64,000 bases of DNA from Spirodela intermedia. Its lineage: Eukaryota > Streptophyta > Magnoliopsida > Alismatales > Araceae. Both the position numbers and the translations under genes were made by a program. Shown here one piece after another: positions 12,520 to 24,479 of this stretch (positions are counted from its first letter, which is position 1; every line of letters begins with the position of its first letter). The stretch spans positions 3,320,035 to 3,384,034 of the forward strand of contig LR746272.1 in the NCBI GenBank assembly GCA_902729315.2, given 5' to 3'. The notes under the pieces are model-generated. The model did no database searches, was not told where the DNA came from, and saw nothing but the letters and a program-made list of their open reading frames with translations.

Positions 12520-14730
12520 TCATATCATTATATCAGCTTCACTGACTCGCTTTACTCTTTCATCAACAATATGTGTATTCTTCGGCTTTGTGTGCGGTGA
12601 CCTTAATTCTCGGAGTCTTCTTTCATCAGATAAAACCCTGGCAACCCTGGAGAAATATATGGTGGATCTCAGCAACATAATTACCTGATGGACTCTCGGT
12701 ACAACCAAATATACCGGTGGAACATTGAGATGAGAATCACCTTCTAAGAGCTTCTTCGTTGGTGCCTCCCCCGTTTGCGATGGGTTCAAAGATACCCGTT
12801 TCAAGGTTCACCCTGGAGAGTGGTTTTTTCAGTAGTTTCTCTCCAATGTTCACCAGATTTTCCAGATTTTCCTTGGTTGCGATATCCACGGACGAAGCGT
12901 CCCCCGTTAAGGTATCCTCCTAGTTATTCACACAAAGTCATCATCATTCGTTCGTTAAAACACTGCAAAAACTTGGAGGCTTACGTTCTGCTAGAGGGAT
13001 GAACCAGTACCCCAATTCTCAGGTAGTTACCCCCCGAGTGAAGGGCTTGAAATGCTACTGTGATGTTGATGTCAACCATATCGGCACTGGATTGCATGAA
13101 CACGTCCACCAGGGGCGTAGAGCCGCCGCTGAGCAGCCATCCGAGGACTCCCCACTGTCTAGCCATCTTCGCGTTGTATTTTCCCGCCGACTTGGAAGAC
13201 CCAGTTCCCAGTGAGATGACGAGAAACCGACCGTAGTCCATGGGTCTGATAGGGAAGAAGTCGGGGTTCCCCCTAAAGATTTCCTTAGTCACCTCCCCCA
13301 TTGCAACCAGGGCCTGACGTTAAATGTGAGTGTAAACGGGAAAGGAACAACGATTATCCATGGGAATGCATATTTAAGAATGCACAATCCATCTGGAACT
13401 CTGAGAAGATCGAGAAGTATTTCGACTACCGGGTTATTCGCCGCTACACCCCCGTCGACAAGGTTGAACTCTCTCACTCCACCTTGCTTAGCTTCCGTTT
13501 GGAAGTAGTGCGCAGGGAGGTAAGTTGGAGCTGCGGACGTTGCTATGCAGATGTCGGAGAAGAGAGCATCCAGACTCGGGTTGCTCTTCACCTGTTGAAC
13601 AGGAGCACAAGCTTAGAATTACTCTCACTTACCTACCCATGAGAATGGCCAGAACATTATAAATCCCATGTCACTGAAAAGACAGGGGGGATGAGAGGGA
13701 GAGAGACAGAGAGAGAGAGAGGCAAAACCTCATAGGTAGAGAAGATGGTGGGCTGGAGATGCTTGATGTCGAAAGTTGGTATAACCACGTTAGTGATGGC
13801 CTGGTGCAGCCTGGTGCTGCCCAACTTCTCTTTAACGACCTGGTGTAGATACTTCCCGTTGTATTTCGGTCCCATGATTGCTCGAAGTATCTTCATAATC
13901 CGACCCCATATGCCACTATGATTAACGTGAAAAGGCCATCAGGGTGAGCCTTATTTGGGAACTGTCAGCACACAATTTACTAACGATAGATCTGTTGTTA
14001 ATCCCGATCAATGAAATCAGAGAAAAATCCGGTGGCATTGAGATTCGAAGAGGAAAATCATCACGACGAAGAGTGCGAATTGGCCTAGGGGTCACATATC
14101 GTCTAGGAGAATGAAACATTACTACCTTGACTGGGGGAAAATTCTGGGCGTGTGCTCCAGGTAGAAGTTTTTAATGTCCTTGGCAGCAAATAATGGCCGG
14201 TTATCTTTGTCCGGTGCAGTTAACATTGAGGTGATCAGACCGCCTGTGCTCGTCCCAGCAATTACATCGAAGTAGTCTGCTAGTCTCGAATCTTCGCCAT
14301 CCAGCTTCTGCAATCATTCATGGCACAGCTTGGAAATAAAAATAAAATCATCGTTGTCTCTATTTGATAAGTCACCCACCGATCCCTTTCACAAAGAAAC
14401 AATAAGGGTACGAAAACATCTTTCAAAAGTCGGTGGAGGGATAGTAAAATTTCCATTAGCGGCAAGGAGATAGAGACGAAACATAAAGAAATAGGAAATC
14501 CTAAGGATTTGAGAAGCCATTGGGGAAAACTACGTGTACGTTTTCATTGCCGCGTGGGAGCATTACACTTCTTTCCTGGATGATATTCATACCTGAAGCT
14601 CTGACTCCAAGAAACTGAGAAGTATAGAGGGAATGAGACCCCTGATACCCCCGCCGTCAATGCTTAGGACAGTAATCAAATTCCCGTATGTCGGAGCCTG
14701 TATTCTGTTGAAAGATTTACTTCCTTCCAT
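12520..14730 (-). CDS. Patatin-like phospholipase / lipid acyl hydrolase
   Basis: Seven exons join in frame: 14730-14593, 14307-14126, 13915-13729, 13591-13430, 13313-13011, 12919-12741 and 12646-12520. All introns are GT-AG; together they give 425 residues, close to the usual length for plant patatins. The oxyanion-hole motif DGGGIRG is at residues 25-31, the nucleophile motif GTSTGG at 64-69 (Ser66) and the catalytic DGG at 215-217 (Asp215), so the Ser-Asp dyad is complete. The sequence VISLGTGS and a C-terminal [15 protein letters not shown]-like tail also match the family. Plant patatin-like proteins release fatty acids from galactolipids and phospholipids and act in wounding, defence and phosphate-starvation lipid turnover. 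No signal peptide is evident, so a cytosolic or membrane-surface enzyme is likely. I see no frame break, although retrotransposon debris lies on both sides. Confidence 0.93.
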
Positions 14731-14910
14731 AGACGCTTTGCCACCTAAGGAATCAAAAACTCGGAATTTTCAGACGCGAAGGAGCAGAATTCTATCTGAA
14801 GACTGCAGTCGAATGAAAGTAAAAAAGTATCATACGAATAATGCAATCTTCTTCCGTATCTGCCGAATGAAACTCTTGCAGTGGTAGTGCTAGGGGCTGC
14901 ATAACACCCT

Positions 14911-14919
14911 TATATATAG
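14911..14919 (-). promoter_or_regulatory. TATA box of the patatin-like gene
   Basis: TATATATAAGG reads on the minus strand about 180 bases upstream of the patatin-like start codon, in an otherwise mixed-composition stretch. Distance and sequence fit a plant core promoter with a 5' leader of about 150 bases. The core is self-complementary and could also serve the plus strand. Confidence 0.55.
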
Positions 14920-16246
14920 ATGCACAGCGCATTCGTGCGGAAGAAAGATGGTCAAATAACCGCGGTCCATCTCCGTCATGAATCCGTTGAAATGTCTCCG
15001 TCTAGACTGTCGGGTGAGAAAACCATTATTTGCTTGACGGACCTTGCTGATGTCATTGTCCAACTTGAATTCTCATACAGAAGCATGCTGAGCTTGATGA
15101 CCAACGTAAGAAGACTCGTAATATGATTTGCTTTGAATGGTTGGTTTTCTTTTCCTAGGTTGGGCAGCCCAACGATGCGTTGGGAAATTTCTTTGATCGT
15201 GGCGTGTACAGTATATTGTGTTTCTTACTCCACCAGCTAACATTGGGGGACGAGCTTAGCATAGTTGAGATAAACCTTATGTTCAGTCTTATCCCACTTG
15301 CATCACGTTTGAAGGAAGTTTACTGCTGCTGACGGTCCTCACTGATCCTTTCTATCAACCAGATCCGATATCACACCTTCGGTGCCCTTGTCCTCTCTGA
15401 GCAGTTTGGTACCCAGGCCAGAGGGGAAGAAAATGAAGGCATACGTTCTCCCATAGTTAAAGTTTGTCTACTTTAGAGTCTGATCCCAGCGCCACTCAAT
15501 CCACGGAAGTGGATTGGGATTCTGGAGGCTTCCAGGATGGCCCACATCGGTTTCTTATCAACTGCGGGTAAAATCAAATCCATAACAACAATCTGTCAAA
15601 TATGAGTATTGGGGCTACGCGATAGAGGAATGATAGACGGTAACCAGGCTACTCTTATCAGAAACCATCGTAGAAGGTAGAGTGGGACAAACATCGGCCC
15701 AGCCGAGGAGAAGGGTCGTTCCATCTACCCTTCATTAAGTTGACCGCTAGTCGTTCGTTTGCGTCAGCACACTGATATCTTCCTAGCGCATTGCAAGGAC
15801 AAGACTCGCCCCACTGTGGAGCATTTGACCACAGTTTCAGATTTCTTCCGGTGGACTCGCCTGTGAATCCCAGCTAAGTGAGGGAAATCTTGATGGCTAC
15901 CTTCCGGTCAGGTTATTGGAATAAACCAAAGCTTTGGCCGTCGACTGGTTGATCAAAGAAAGACACGTTCGAGCTGCTCGGCTCCATCCATGAGATTGAA
16001 CATGGGGAAATAAACGCTGGTGACAAGCGTCCTCCAGGAGATTTGCGTCAGTCCAGTCGACTGATATAACAAGTAACCTATGCAGCTTTGCCCGCGGGCT
16101 CTTATGAGATTGCAGCGGCATCTCCGTAACCACAGATAAAAGGGTGACCGGAACTTTCTCCATGCCCAGCAAATTATCCTCCTCACAGACATCTGGTAAC
16201 TTGAATGTTCCCAGATAAGGAAACAAATATTTTCTCATGATAATCC
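14920..16246 (+). pseudogene. Unidentified coding-like relic, left part (strand uncertain)
   Basis: Base composition here is more gene-like than in the surrounding spacer, and readable peptide segments occur on the plus strand: 14920-15126 (68 codons), a segment near 15165-15330, another near 15350-15475, and 16045-16246. The last is broken by a TGA and a TAA but continues in the same frame after the Copia element. On the minus strand 16283-15897 is also open for 128 codons, and this frame too extends across the Copia junction, so the coding strand is not settled. I do not recognise the family. It is either a decayed gene or a gene fragment carried by an older element; the patatin-like gene lies head-to-head beside it. 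Confidence 0.4.
16242..16246. repeat. Target-site duplication (AATCC), left copy
   Basis: AATCC directly precedes the left LTR; the same five bases directly follow the right LTR at 20990-20994. A 5-bp duplication is what Copia integrase produces. Confidence 0.85.
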
Positions 16247-16539
16247 TGAAGGAAACACAAGAATAAATGTATAAAAAAAACAACGATTTTAAAGAGAAAA
16301 ATGGACGAGAGAGAGAGAGAGAGAAAGGGGACGGTTGGTTCGCTCACGAACCCTAGAAAAGGACGAAATGTTTCATACATATTAAAATAAAGAGAGAGAT
16401 GAGTATTTATAGTCACAAATATTAAATGGACTGGCCACTTATGGTCCACTAAAGACACAACAACTTTAGTCTACGAAATAACAAAACAAAGGCCTAATAA
16501 AGAGAAAAAATAAGAAATATTTTACATTAAACACTAACA
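16247..16539 (-). repeat. 3' LTR of the Copia element
   Basis: 293 bp, matching 20694-20989 along its whole length. It includes a GA microsatellite (about 16308-16324), TATAAATACT (minus strand, about 16405) and a TGTTAG...CA boundary. Confidence 0.88.
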
Positions 16540-16839
16540 CTCCTCGTTAATACAAAAAAAAATTAAGACCAAGAGTTTCTCTAAATTTCACGAATTTAGA
16601 ATGTTTTAGTGCCTTCATAAAGCCATTTGTGAACAAAATTTGATTTCAATAAAATTTTTGACAACTAAATCTCGAATAAAATGGTACCTTATCTCAATAG
16701 TTTTGTTCTTCTGTGAAATAATAGATTCTTCATCATAGAAATATTGATAAAATGGTACCTTATCTCAATGGTACCTTACATGTTGTCATAATTGATCACT
16801 GTAGGCATTATTTGTGAAATATTGATATCTTGTAAAATC

Positions 16840-17030
16840 CTTCTCATCTATATTGTTTATTATGCAACTAATGATGCAGTAATATATTTGACTTCAGAAG
16901 ATGATAATGTTGTAGATTCTTGCTTCTTAGAAATCCATGAGATTGTACCTAAACCAAAACTGAAAGTAAAATCACTTATACTTTTTCTATCATTAATAGA
17001 ACCTGCCCAATCACTATCTTAATAACCAGA
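16840..17030 (-). pseudogene. Copia RNase H remnant
   Basis: On the minus strand the stretch reads SDWAGS, then GTISWISKKQE and LSSSEVKYI. These are the hallmark Copia RNase H strands (usual form SDWAGD... WSSKKQ... LSSTEAEYIA). Stops and small indels interrupt it. Confidence 0.8.
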
Positions 17031-17299
17031 AAAATTAAATTCAGCAACATGTTGATAAAGAATTCAATAACTAATAATGTCACACACATCTCAAAATAGT
17101 CTTTTTGTTGCTCCAAGATGATGAATAGATGGTGAATGTATAAACCTTGAAATCATACCAACTTAAAATAATATATCAAGACGAGTACGAGTCAAATACA
17201 TCAAACCACTAACAATGCTTCTGTAAAGGTGTTTATTTATATTTATACAAGTAGAACAAGTCTTGAAATAAAATACATTAAACTTCAAGTCACATGCAT

Positions 17300-17880
17300 A
17301 TTTCTCTTGCAAAATAAATATAATATGATCATTTTAAATAATTTGAAGTTTAAAAAAGTAATAAAGCAATCCCAAATTTATCACATCAAATTCAGCCATC
17401 ATATCATTCTTGAAATCTGAAATTAGTGACAAAGAAAATCCAGTATATATAATATCATCAACATAAACACATACTATCAAAATATCTTCATCTTGAGTCT
17501 TGATATAAAGTCTTGAATCAAGTCTACTATACCATGCTCTTAGTGCTTGTTTAAGGCCATAAAGTATCTTTTTCAATTTATACACTTTGTTCTCTCTTCT
17601 TTCAAGAATAAAACCTAGTGGTTGCTCAACATATACATCTTCATCCAAATAACCATTTAAAAATACTAATTTAACATCAAATTAAAAAACTTTCATTTCA
17701 TTTGAGCTACCACGGCTAAAACAATATAGACTGTTTCAAATCTTACAACCAAAGAAAATGTTTCAAAGTAATCAATACATTGTTACTGTGCATATCCCTT
17801 CACTACTAACCTTGTCTTGTATTTTTGAACATTGACATCCAGTTTATACTTCACTTTGTAAACTCGACTCCAATTGCTTT
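17300..17880 (-). pseudogene. Copia reverse transcriptase remnant
   Basis: The longest open part (17648-17334) includes VYVEQPLGF, KLKKILYGLKQALRAWY and the catalytic CVYVDDIIY, with the YVDD box intact. Upstream, in other frames, LVVKGYAQ and VVRFETVYIVLAVVA mark the beginning of the domain. Stops separate the pieces. Confidence 0.88.
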
Positions 17881-18199
17881 TGTCTTTTGTGATAAATTCA
17901 CTAACTCTCATGTGTCATTCTTCTCAATTGCTCTAATTTTTTCTTACATTATCTTTTCCCATTCATCTTTGTCTTGTGCGTCCTCTTACCTTGTTGGTTC
18001 TATAATCATAAAAGTAAAAAACACACGATTCATAAATATCACATAAAGATTTCATCTTTCCTGAAGGGTTTGATGATTCTAGATTTGAATCATTTTAGCT
18101 ATTAATATCACTTACATTTCTTGAAGAAGATCTTGAAGGTGTGACACATGAAGTAGAAGCTTCATCTATTGAATCTTCACCATTTTACATAATTTCTTA

Positions 18200-19310
18200 C
18201 TCATTTTTACAATAAAAAATTTGACGAATTAGATTTAGATTCCAATTTCAGCAAGCATATTCATCAAATATAATGTCACGATGAATCAATAATCTTTTTG
18301 TCTCAGGATTATATAATCAATAACCTTTACTATCATCACTCTATCTAATAAAAATATATTTTTCACTCTTTTTGTCCATCTTACCACAATCATCAGCATC
18401 AATTAAAGCATAGGATATACAATCAAAAACTTTTAAATGACTAACATTAGACTTTTGATGATATCAAGCTTCATAAGGAGTTATATTCATCACTGCTTTT
18501 GTTGGAGAAATATTTAAAAGATAAATAGAAGTTGCAATGACTTCAAGCCAAAAATCATTAAGAAGATATTTCTCACTAAACATACTTCTAGCCATTTCCA
18601 AAATAATTTTATTCTTTCTTTCAATAGTATCATTTTGCTCCAGAGTTATCTCTTAATTCCATACTTCTTACAAATCATGAGAAATAAATTCTCCCCCTTG
18701 ATCTATTTGAAGAGTTTTAATACCATGCCCACTTGATTTTTCAAAAAAAAAATTGAAATAAATAAACTTCTCAAATACTTTAAATTTATATAAAATAAAA
18801 GAAACCTAACTCATATGTGTGAAGTCATCAATAATCAATAAAAAATATCGACTACAATTCAAGAATAATGTTTTCATTAAACCACATAAATCAGCATGTA
18901 AATAATTAAAGAAGAAATATTACTCTCCATGATTTGCCAATAAGAAATGATAATTGATGTTGTTTGCCATAAACACATCCTTCACATACTTTGTCATTTA
19001 CTGAAATAGAAGGTAAACCAGTAACCATATAATTGTGATGTAATAATCTCAATGTATTAAAGTTTAAATGGTCATAACGCATATGTCAAAGGGAAGATAA
19101 ATTGTAATCATGTCAAAATCAATGTCTTGAAATATCAAGAGGAAACATTCTCTTTCCAACCTTAGGAATCATTATTGGAGCCATATCACTCTTCTTATAT
19201 TTGATAACACATCTATCATCTTTGACATGAACAATAAAGTCACATTCTAATAATTGACCCACACTAAGTAACTTATGTGTCAATTTTAAAATAAAAAAAA
19301 TCATAAATCA
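18200..19310 (-). pseudogene. Copia GAG-pre-integrase and integrase remnant
   Basis: Open piece 19304-19119 reads HKLLSVGQLLECDF, the GAG-pre-integrase signature. Downstream on the minus strand are IDQGGEFIS (catalytic Asp region), ERKNKIILEMARSM, YLLNISPTKAV and VFDCISYALI, in the order of the Copia integrase core. Stops and frameshifts occur throughout. Confidence 0.82.
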
Positions 19311-19429
19311 ATGTATTTGTCCCTAATTTAGTATGAACAACAATAGTAACAATGCCTTCAATTTTCACGCTATTTCTATCATCAATACTAATATCACAAA
19401 TCATAGAGGTGCCAATATTTTGAATAATT

Positions 19430-19640
19430 TTTTTTCACCTATCATATGATTGTTGCAACCTCTATCAATAAACCACATATTTGATGTACTTGAGCCTGAA
19501 GAAACATTAATAGTAAACAACTTATGTTCATCATTTTCTTCAACAATATTTGTTTGTTCCTTTTTCTTGTTCCAAGTTGCTTCAATATAATCATACTTGC
19601 AAAAATTACACATTGGTTTAGAATTCTCTTCTTTCATATT
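19430..19640 (-). pseudogene. Copia aspartic protease remnant
   Basis: An open piece (19637-19401) carries a zinc-knuckle-like CNFCKYDY and then MWFIDRGCNNHM. The family motif is WxxDSGxSxHM, so the active-site DSG has become DRG, which would be expected to abolish protease activity. Confidence 0.8.
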
Positions 19641-19728
19641 TTCTTATTGTTTTGCCTTTTCATAATAGTATGCTTCAGTATGACTATATTTCTTGCAAAA
19701 TGACATTACATAATTTGAAATTTAGTTT

Positions 19729-20553
19729 CTAATTTTTTTGATTTCTTCCATCGTTTCTTTGCTGGCCATAATATGATTTACCATGTCCTCTTCCACAATC
19801 TCTATTTTGATAGTCTTCTACCATGTCCTCGTTGTGTAGATGTACCTTTACTATTTTTCTCATTTTTTGAAATTTCAACTTTTGCTTGAAATGCTTCAAT
19901 ACATCTTTCCTTTTGCCTATTAATTCGTTTTTCATGTACAATACTCTAGCCAACTCATTTTCAATATAAATATGTATAATACATATTGTTCCATGGCAGC
20001 AATAATATGATCAAATTTAGAAGGTAATTTTTTTAAAAAAATTCAACAATTCTTTTTTCAGAAAAATCTTTGCCAAATATTCTCATTTGATTTATAATAA
20101 CAACAACTTTAGAAAAGAAATCATGTACTGATTCATCTGATTTCATAAAAATATTTTCAAATTCTCAACCAAGAGTTTGAAGCTTCACATTCATAACAAT
20201 ATTATCACCAAGAAATTCATCTTTCAAAATTTTCCATGCTTCAAATGAACTTGATGCATTCGTGGAAATATGGCTTCTGAAACTGATTGTTGTAAAACTA
20301 ATAATGCCTTAGCATCTTTTTTTCAAAATTCCTTATTTTCTTATCTTGAAGTCTCTTTTTTCTTATGTTCACTCTCAACTAATTCTTGTAAGTCTTGAGA
20401 AATAAAAAATGTCATCAGTTTAATACTCCAAAAAATATATTTATCTCTATTAAAAAATAGAACAAGAGATTGTGATATATTTAGGGGATTATCATTCATC
20501 ATCTTATTATTATGATGATTTCTCTCCATGTAAATAATGATTCTAATATTCAA
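19729..20553 (-). pseudogene. Copia gag remnant
   Basis: The 5' part (20553-20341) reads NRDKYIFWSIKLMTFFISQDLQ, typical of the start of Copia gag (F-G-NYxxWxxxMxxxL). Later pieces match the helical UBN2 region and the Asn/Arg-rich tail before the zinc knuckle. Confidence 0.72.
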
Positions 20554-20673
20554 AATACTTGCTACAATGAGAAATCTTCAAGAACCTTAAATACTTTTCA
20601 CAAAGCTTGAATTTCTTCTTTTATGTTGTTGTTGGTCTCTCCACAAGAAAAAAAACAATGCCCAATATGCAAA

Positions 20674-20693
20674 CTTGGTGCTTTGATACTACT
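20674..20693 (-). promoter_or_regulatory. Primer-binding site of the Copia element
   Basis: Directly inside the 5' LTR the minus strand reads AGTAGTATCAAAGCACC. This differs slightly from TGGTATCAGAGC, the sequence complementary to the 3' end of initiator methionine tRNA that primes most plant Copia elements. Confidence 0.65.
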
Positions 20694-20989
20694 TGAGGGA
20701 AATAAAAGAATAAACCTGCAACAAAAATAATTATTTTGGAGAGAAAAATGAATGAGGGAGAGAGAGAGAGAGAGAAAGGGGATGATTCATGCACTCGAAC
20801 CCTAGAAAAGGACAAACCATTTCATATATATTAAAATAAAGAGAGAGAGGAGTATTTATAATCACATACATTAAATGGACTGGTCACTTATGACCCACTA
20901 AAGACATGACAACTTTAGCCCACTAAACAACAAAAGAAAAGCCTATTAAGGACAAAAAAATGAGAAATATTTTGCATTAAATACTAACA
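20694..20989 (-). repeat. 5' LTR of the Copia element
   Basis: 296 bp, homologous to 16247-16539. On the minus strand it starts TGTTAG and carries TATAAATACTCC (about 20857-20846), a plausible promoter, followed by a GA/CT microsatellite. Confidence 0.88.
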
Positions 20990-20994
20990 AATCC
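20990..20994. repeat. Target-site duplication (AATCC), right copy
   Basis: Matches 16242-16246 exactly and marks the outer edge of the Copia insertion. Confidence 0.85.
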
Positions 20995-21420
20995 TTGGGA
21001 CAATAGTGTCTCCTCTATCATGGAGATCAGGTGATTCTAGGCATGATTACAATCGCCCAAGTTCTCAACTTGAACCATTCAAGATATCCACACAAGCATT
21101 CTCTCTGAATGTGTAACAATTCTAGGGCTAGGTGATGAGTTTTGGGTTGTTGCCACAGTAAGTCAATAATCAAGGACTGTGTACCTTGACAAGCATTCTA
21201 GTGTACAATGGTTGACGGATGCACTCTAATACGTTCTTAGATAAATTCATTTTCAACTGCACATTGATGTCGAAGTTACCTCTCACATTCCTTCTCTTCT
21301 CATGACAGATGGTGGATACTGACCAAGAAGCAACATGCAACTACAGCTTTTGACTGGCTTATGGGAAAGATGCCTCTTCAACAAATGTTGTATCTATAAA
21401 ATCTTTAGGATAATGAACTT
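20995..21420 (+). pseudogene. Unidentified coding-like relic, right part, continuing beyond the Copia insertion
   Basis: With the Copia element and one AATCC removed, the plus-strand frame of 16106-16246 continues for about 36 further codons, including VSPLSWRSGDSRHDYNRPSS, up to a stop near 21115. Other frames then give readable segments (LGDEFWVVATVSQ near 21130, SVQWLTDAL near 21205), as if frameshifts had accumulated. No family is recognised. On the minus strand the open frame of the left part also extends across the junction. Confidence 0.38.
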
Positions 21421-22329
21421 ATGACATGTGTAGTTTTTGCAGGGGCTCATTTTATGAGAAGTTAGATCATTACCATGTGTCGCAGGTGAAGCTTATGAGG
21501 AAAAACATGGAAATAAACTATTATAGATGTAGTTTATTTTCTATCATCAGCATGAACATTTCTTTATTTTTATGCCTTATGGTAATTACTTTCATCTTTA
21601 TATAATTTTAGTTCTTCTATTGGCTTAATAGTCTTTGGACACCTAATGCACAAGGCTATTAGAATATGTTACAATTACTTTGTTCACTCTACGATTTCAC
21701 TAAGTTCATATGCAGCTTATAAGTATTGATCAACTTTATATCATTTCTAGTGTAGCTTCAAGTGAAGCTAATAAAGTTCTACAAAATTCTGTATAATAAT
21801 TCAAAACTTCTACAAACTCTATAAAGTCACACAAAAACTTTGCATGGGTCACAACTTTATAGATCGGTTTGTACAATTTTTAGAACTTGACGTAGAAGAC
21901 ATACAATTGCAAGTGAAAACTGTTTAAGTAGATTCAACAAGTTCATCCAAAGTTTCAATATTTTTCTCCAAGTTATAACAAAAGTTGTTTAACTTCTCCC
22001 CATTCCTTCAATGGTTTGGTGACTTTACAAACTTGGACTTAAAAGGTGGAGTAGGTTAAGTAAATTGAACTACTATAAATTGCATGTGGAATTTCTAAAT
22101 CATCTTCTAAGTAAGAACAGCTAATGATTTAAAGAAAAGTCAAATTTTCTCCTTCTTAGTACCTTGTGCTGTCCTTAAGCCAACTCTAGTCATACGAGAC
22201 AAATATCTTTAAGGAGTAGATCTCAATAACAAGCACTTTAGAATCAAACTTAGACAAACATTCTCTTCAATGGACTCCTTTCTTTAAAAATTCTAATTAT
22301 ATAGATTCAAAAATTGGGATGATAATTTT
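21421..22329. other. AT-rich spacer, nothing recognised
   Basis: No open frame of note and no repeat structure that I can define. Confidence 0.4.
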
Positions 22330-23330
22330 TGTGGAGGCCACTAATTATAATGCATGGAAACTGATCACAACTGACTTTAATGATATTAAGAGATTCAAGA
22401 TCATTTTGATGAAAATATTAAAAGTTATGCCTCTTAAAACTTGAGCTACAAATGTGTTATAATGTGCTTTAGATTCAAATGAATGTAATAGGGTATCTAG
22501 TTGTAACATAGTGAAAGAGATTTGGGATAAAATAGGATCACCTATGAAGGAACTAAACAATTCTATGAATCTAAGATAGATCAATTTGTTCATAGATATG
22601 AATTATTTCCAATACTTAAGAGTGAATCCAATGCAAACATGCATTCAATGTTCATAACTAATAGATTGAAGTGCCTTGAAAAGGTTTAAATAAACTTTAA
22701 TTTAAATCAGAAAACTTAAGATCTCTTACCCTTAGTTGAAAACTGAAAGTTATAAGAATTGAGGATCCAAAGGGCCCACAAAACTATCATCAAAAACTCT
22801 CAAGATCATCATTGACTCATGAAATAAGATTATTAAGTGAGAAGGCTAAGGAATCACACAAAGTTATTCCTAGATGAACTCATGCAGTTCTTATTGACCC
22901 GTGAAATAGAACTGAGAAACTATCAAAGTTTTTGAAAAACAGTCCAAGAAAAATCCTGGCTCATGGAACTATGAACTCAAATGATACATCTAGTGAATGT
23001 GATCAAGAAGAGGTAGTATCACCCTAAAAAAAACCAGAAAACTCTTATCAGAAATGAGGCTAAACTATTTGATAGAAAATTGACTAAATGTTCCTTGATA
23101 AAGTTTCAACTATTGTAGGATTGACATCAATCAAGATGTTTCAAGGCTAGCTGCCGATTAATAAATAGGATTAGAAAGAAGAAGGTTATGAACGACATGG
23201 AGCAATGAAGATAATTCATCATTTGACCTAGATGGAGAAAAAGAACACATGCTTAACTACTCAAGAAAAAAATTATACACAAATGAAACTAGAATGGAAA
23301 TTTCAGTTTCTTATTTCATATAAGTAAAAA
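22330..23330 (+). mobile_element. Copia (SIRE/Maximus-like) gag relic
   Basis: Broken plus-strand frames read CALDSNECNRVSSCNIVKEIW and then a segment resembling the KVRESKINMLVHxYELF region of plant SIRE-type Copia gag. Near 23185-23260 there is an ATWSNEDNSSFDLDGEKEH-like segment that matches the acidic ATWSDSDxSSS stretch of the same lineage after the zinc knuckle. Stops are frequent. Boundaries and LTRs were not found. Confidence 0.65.
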
Positions 23331-24479
23331 TAATAATAATTAAAAAACCTTCTAAGAGATGGAGTGTTTGAAAGAATAAAATGCAGTCGACTAAAGAAGA
23401 ATGTGATAAAGTCAAAGTTATGTGTGAAAATAAGAGATAGAATTAAGAACTCAGAACATTAGGACTTAATCATGTACAAACAAGTTCAAAGATAACCAAC
23501 ATAAGCTAAACCTTTTGATATACGCTACGATATCATGTAATCATTGGGAAGAAAAGATAGAAAAATGTATTAGAAAAATTGGTCTACAAGGAAGCTAAAT
23601 GTATTTCAAAATAGAAGGAGTCACTCACAAAGTGAAAAAATAAAAAATAAGTATATGTTCCAAAATAGCATTAGAATAGTTTAGACAAATCTAGCCCAAA
23701 GAAACTACCACTTTCTTAAAGAAATAGAAATTATCTATTTCAAGGAGATGACTAGTATGCAAAGTGGTCAAAGTACAATAACAAAGGAAAGAGAGTTGGG
23801 AATGGAAACTTTTCCTTAAATGATCAGTTTTTGATCAAAATGTCATTCTAGTAATTGTTTTTTATCATATGGCTTAATCAACATCAATCAATTATTTGAT
23901 AATAAAATGAAAGTTAAGCTTAAATGTAATTGATGTTGTGCTTCACAAATATTTTCATACTAATATATCTTTCCTCTATTCATATAAGGAAATGCTTATG
24001 TAACTTGACTCGTTGAACTTTTAAATTTTGATATATGCCAAGGTATAAATTATTTATTAAATAATTTGTGGCGTAGAGACCTAAGAAATGAACATACAAA
24101 CTATTAGTTAAAATTGTAGAACTTATAATTAACTATAGATAAGTCAATACGAAATACCATGATGAATTTAATGTGAGGCATGCATGCTAGAAAAAAATTT
24201 AGGAAATATGACAAGTCCAAGAACATTATGACAACCATATAACTTGATGTAGCCTGTTTTGAGTCAAATCCAAGTGAGCCAGATGATACAACCTAATTTC
24301 AACCTAATTTCAACCCAATTAAAATGGACTAGAGACCAAGACACATGAAGTATATAAGTTGGCCGAAATTCAGATTGAGATGGCTTAATAAGAGTTTTGG
24401 GTGGATCTTAAATATGTCAAAATTTAGTTTTCTCATTATTATTTTCCTTTCCCTCTTTTGGTCATTTTAATTTATTTGA

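Larger units (their letters stand above)
16247..20989 (-). mobile_element. Ty1/Copia LTR retrotransposon, structurally complete but coding-dead
   Basis: The element is 4743 bp long with LTRs at both ends (16247-16539 and 20694-20989), each starting TGTTAG and ending in CA on the minus strand. An AATCC duplication flanks it, a tRNA-primer-like site abuts the 5' LTR, and a purine stretch (AACGAGGAG) abuts the 3' LTR. Domains read on the minus strand in Copia order: gag, protease, GAG-pre-integrase, integrase, reverse transcriptase, RNase H. Many stops and frameshifts mean it cannot now encode its proteins. By eye I count about 30 differences over roughly 240 aligned LTR bases, so the insertion is not recent. 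Confidence 0.9.
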
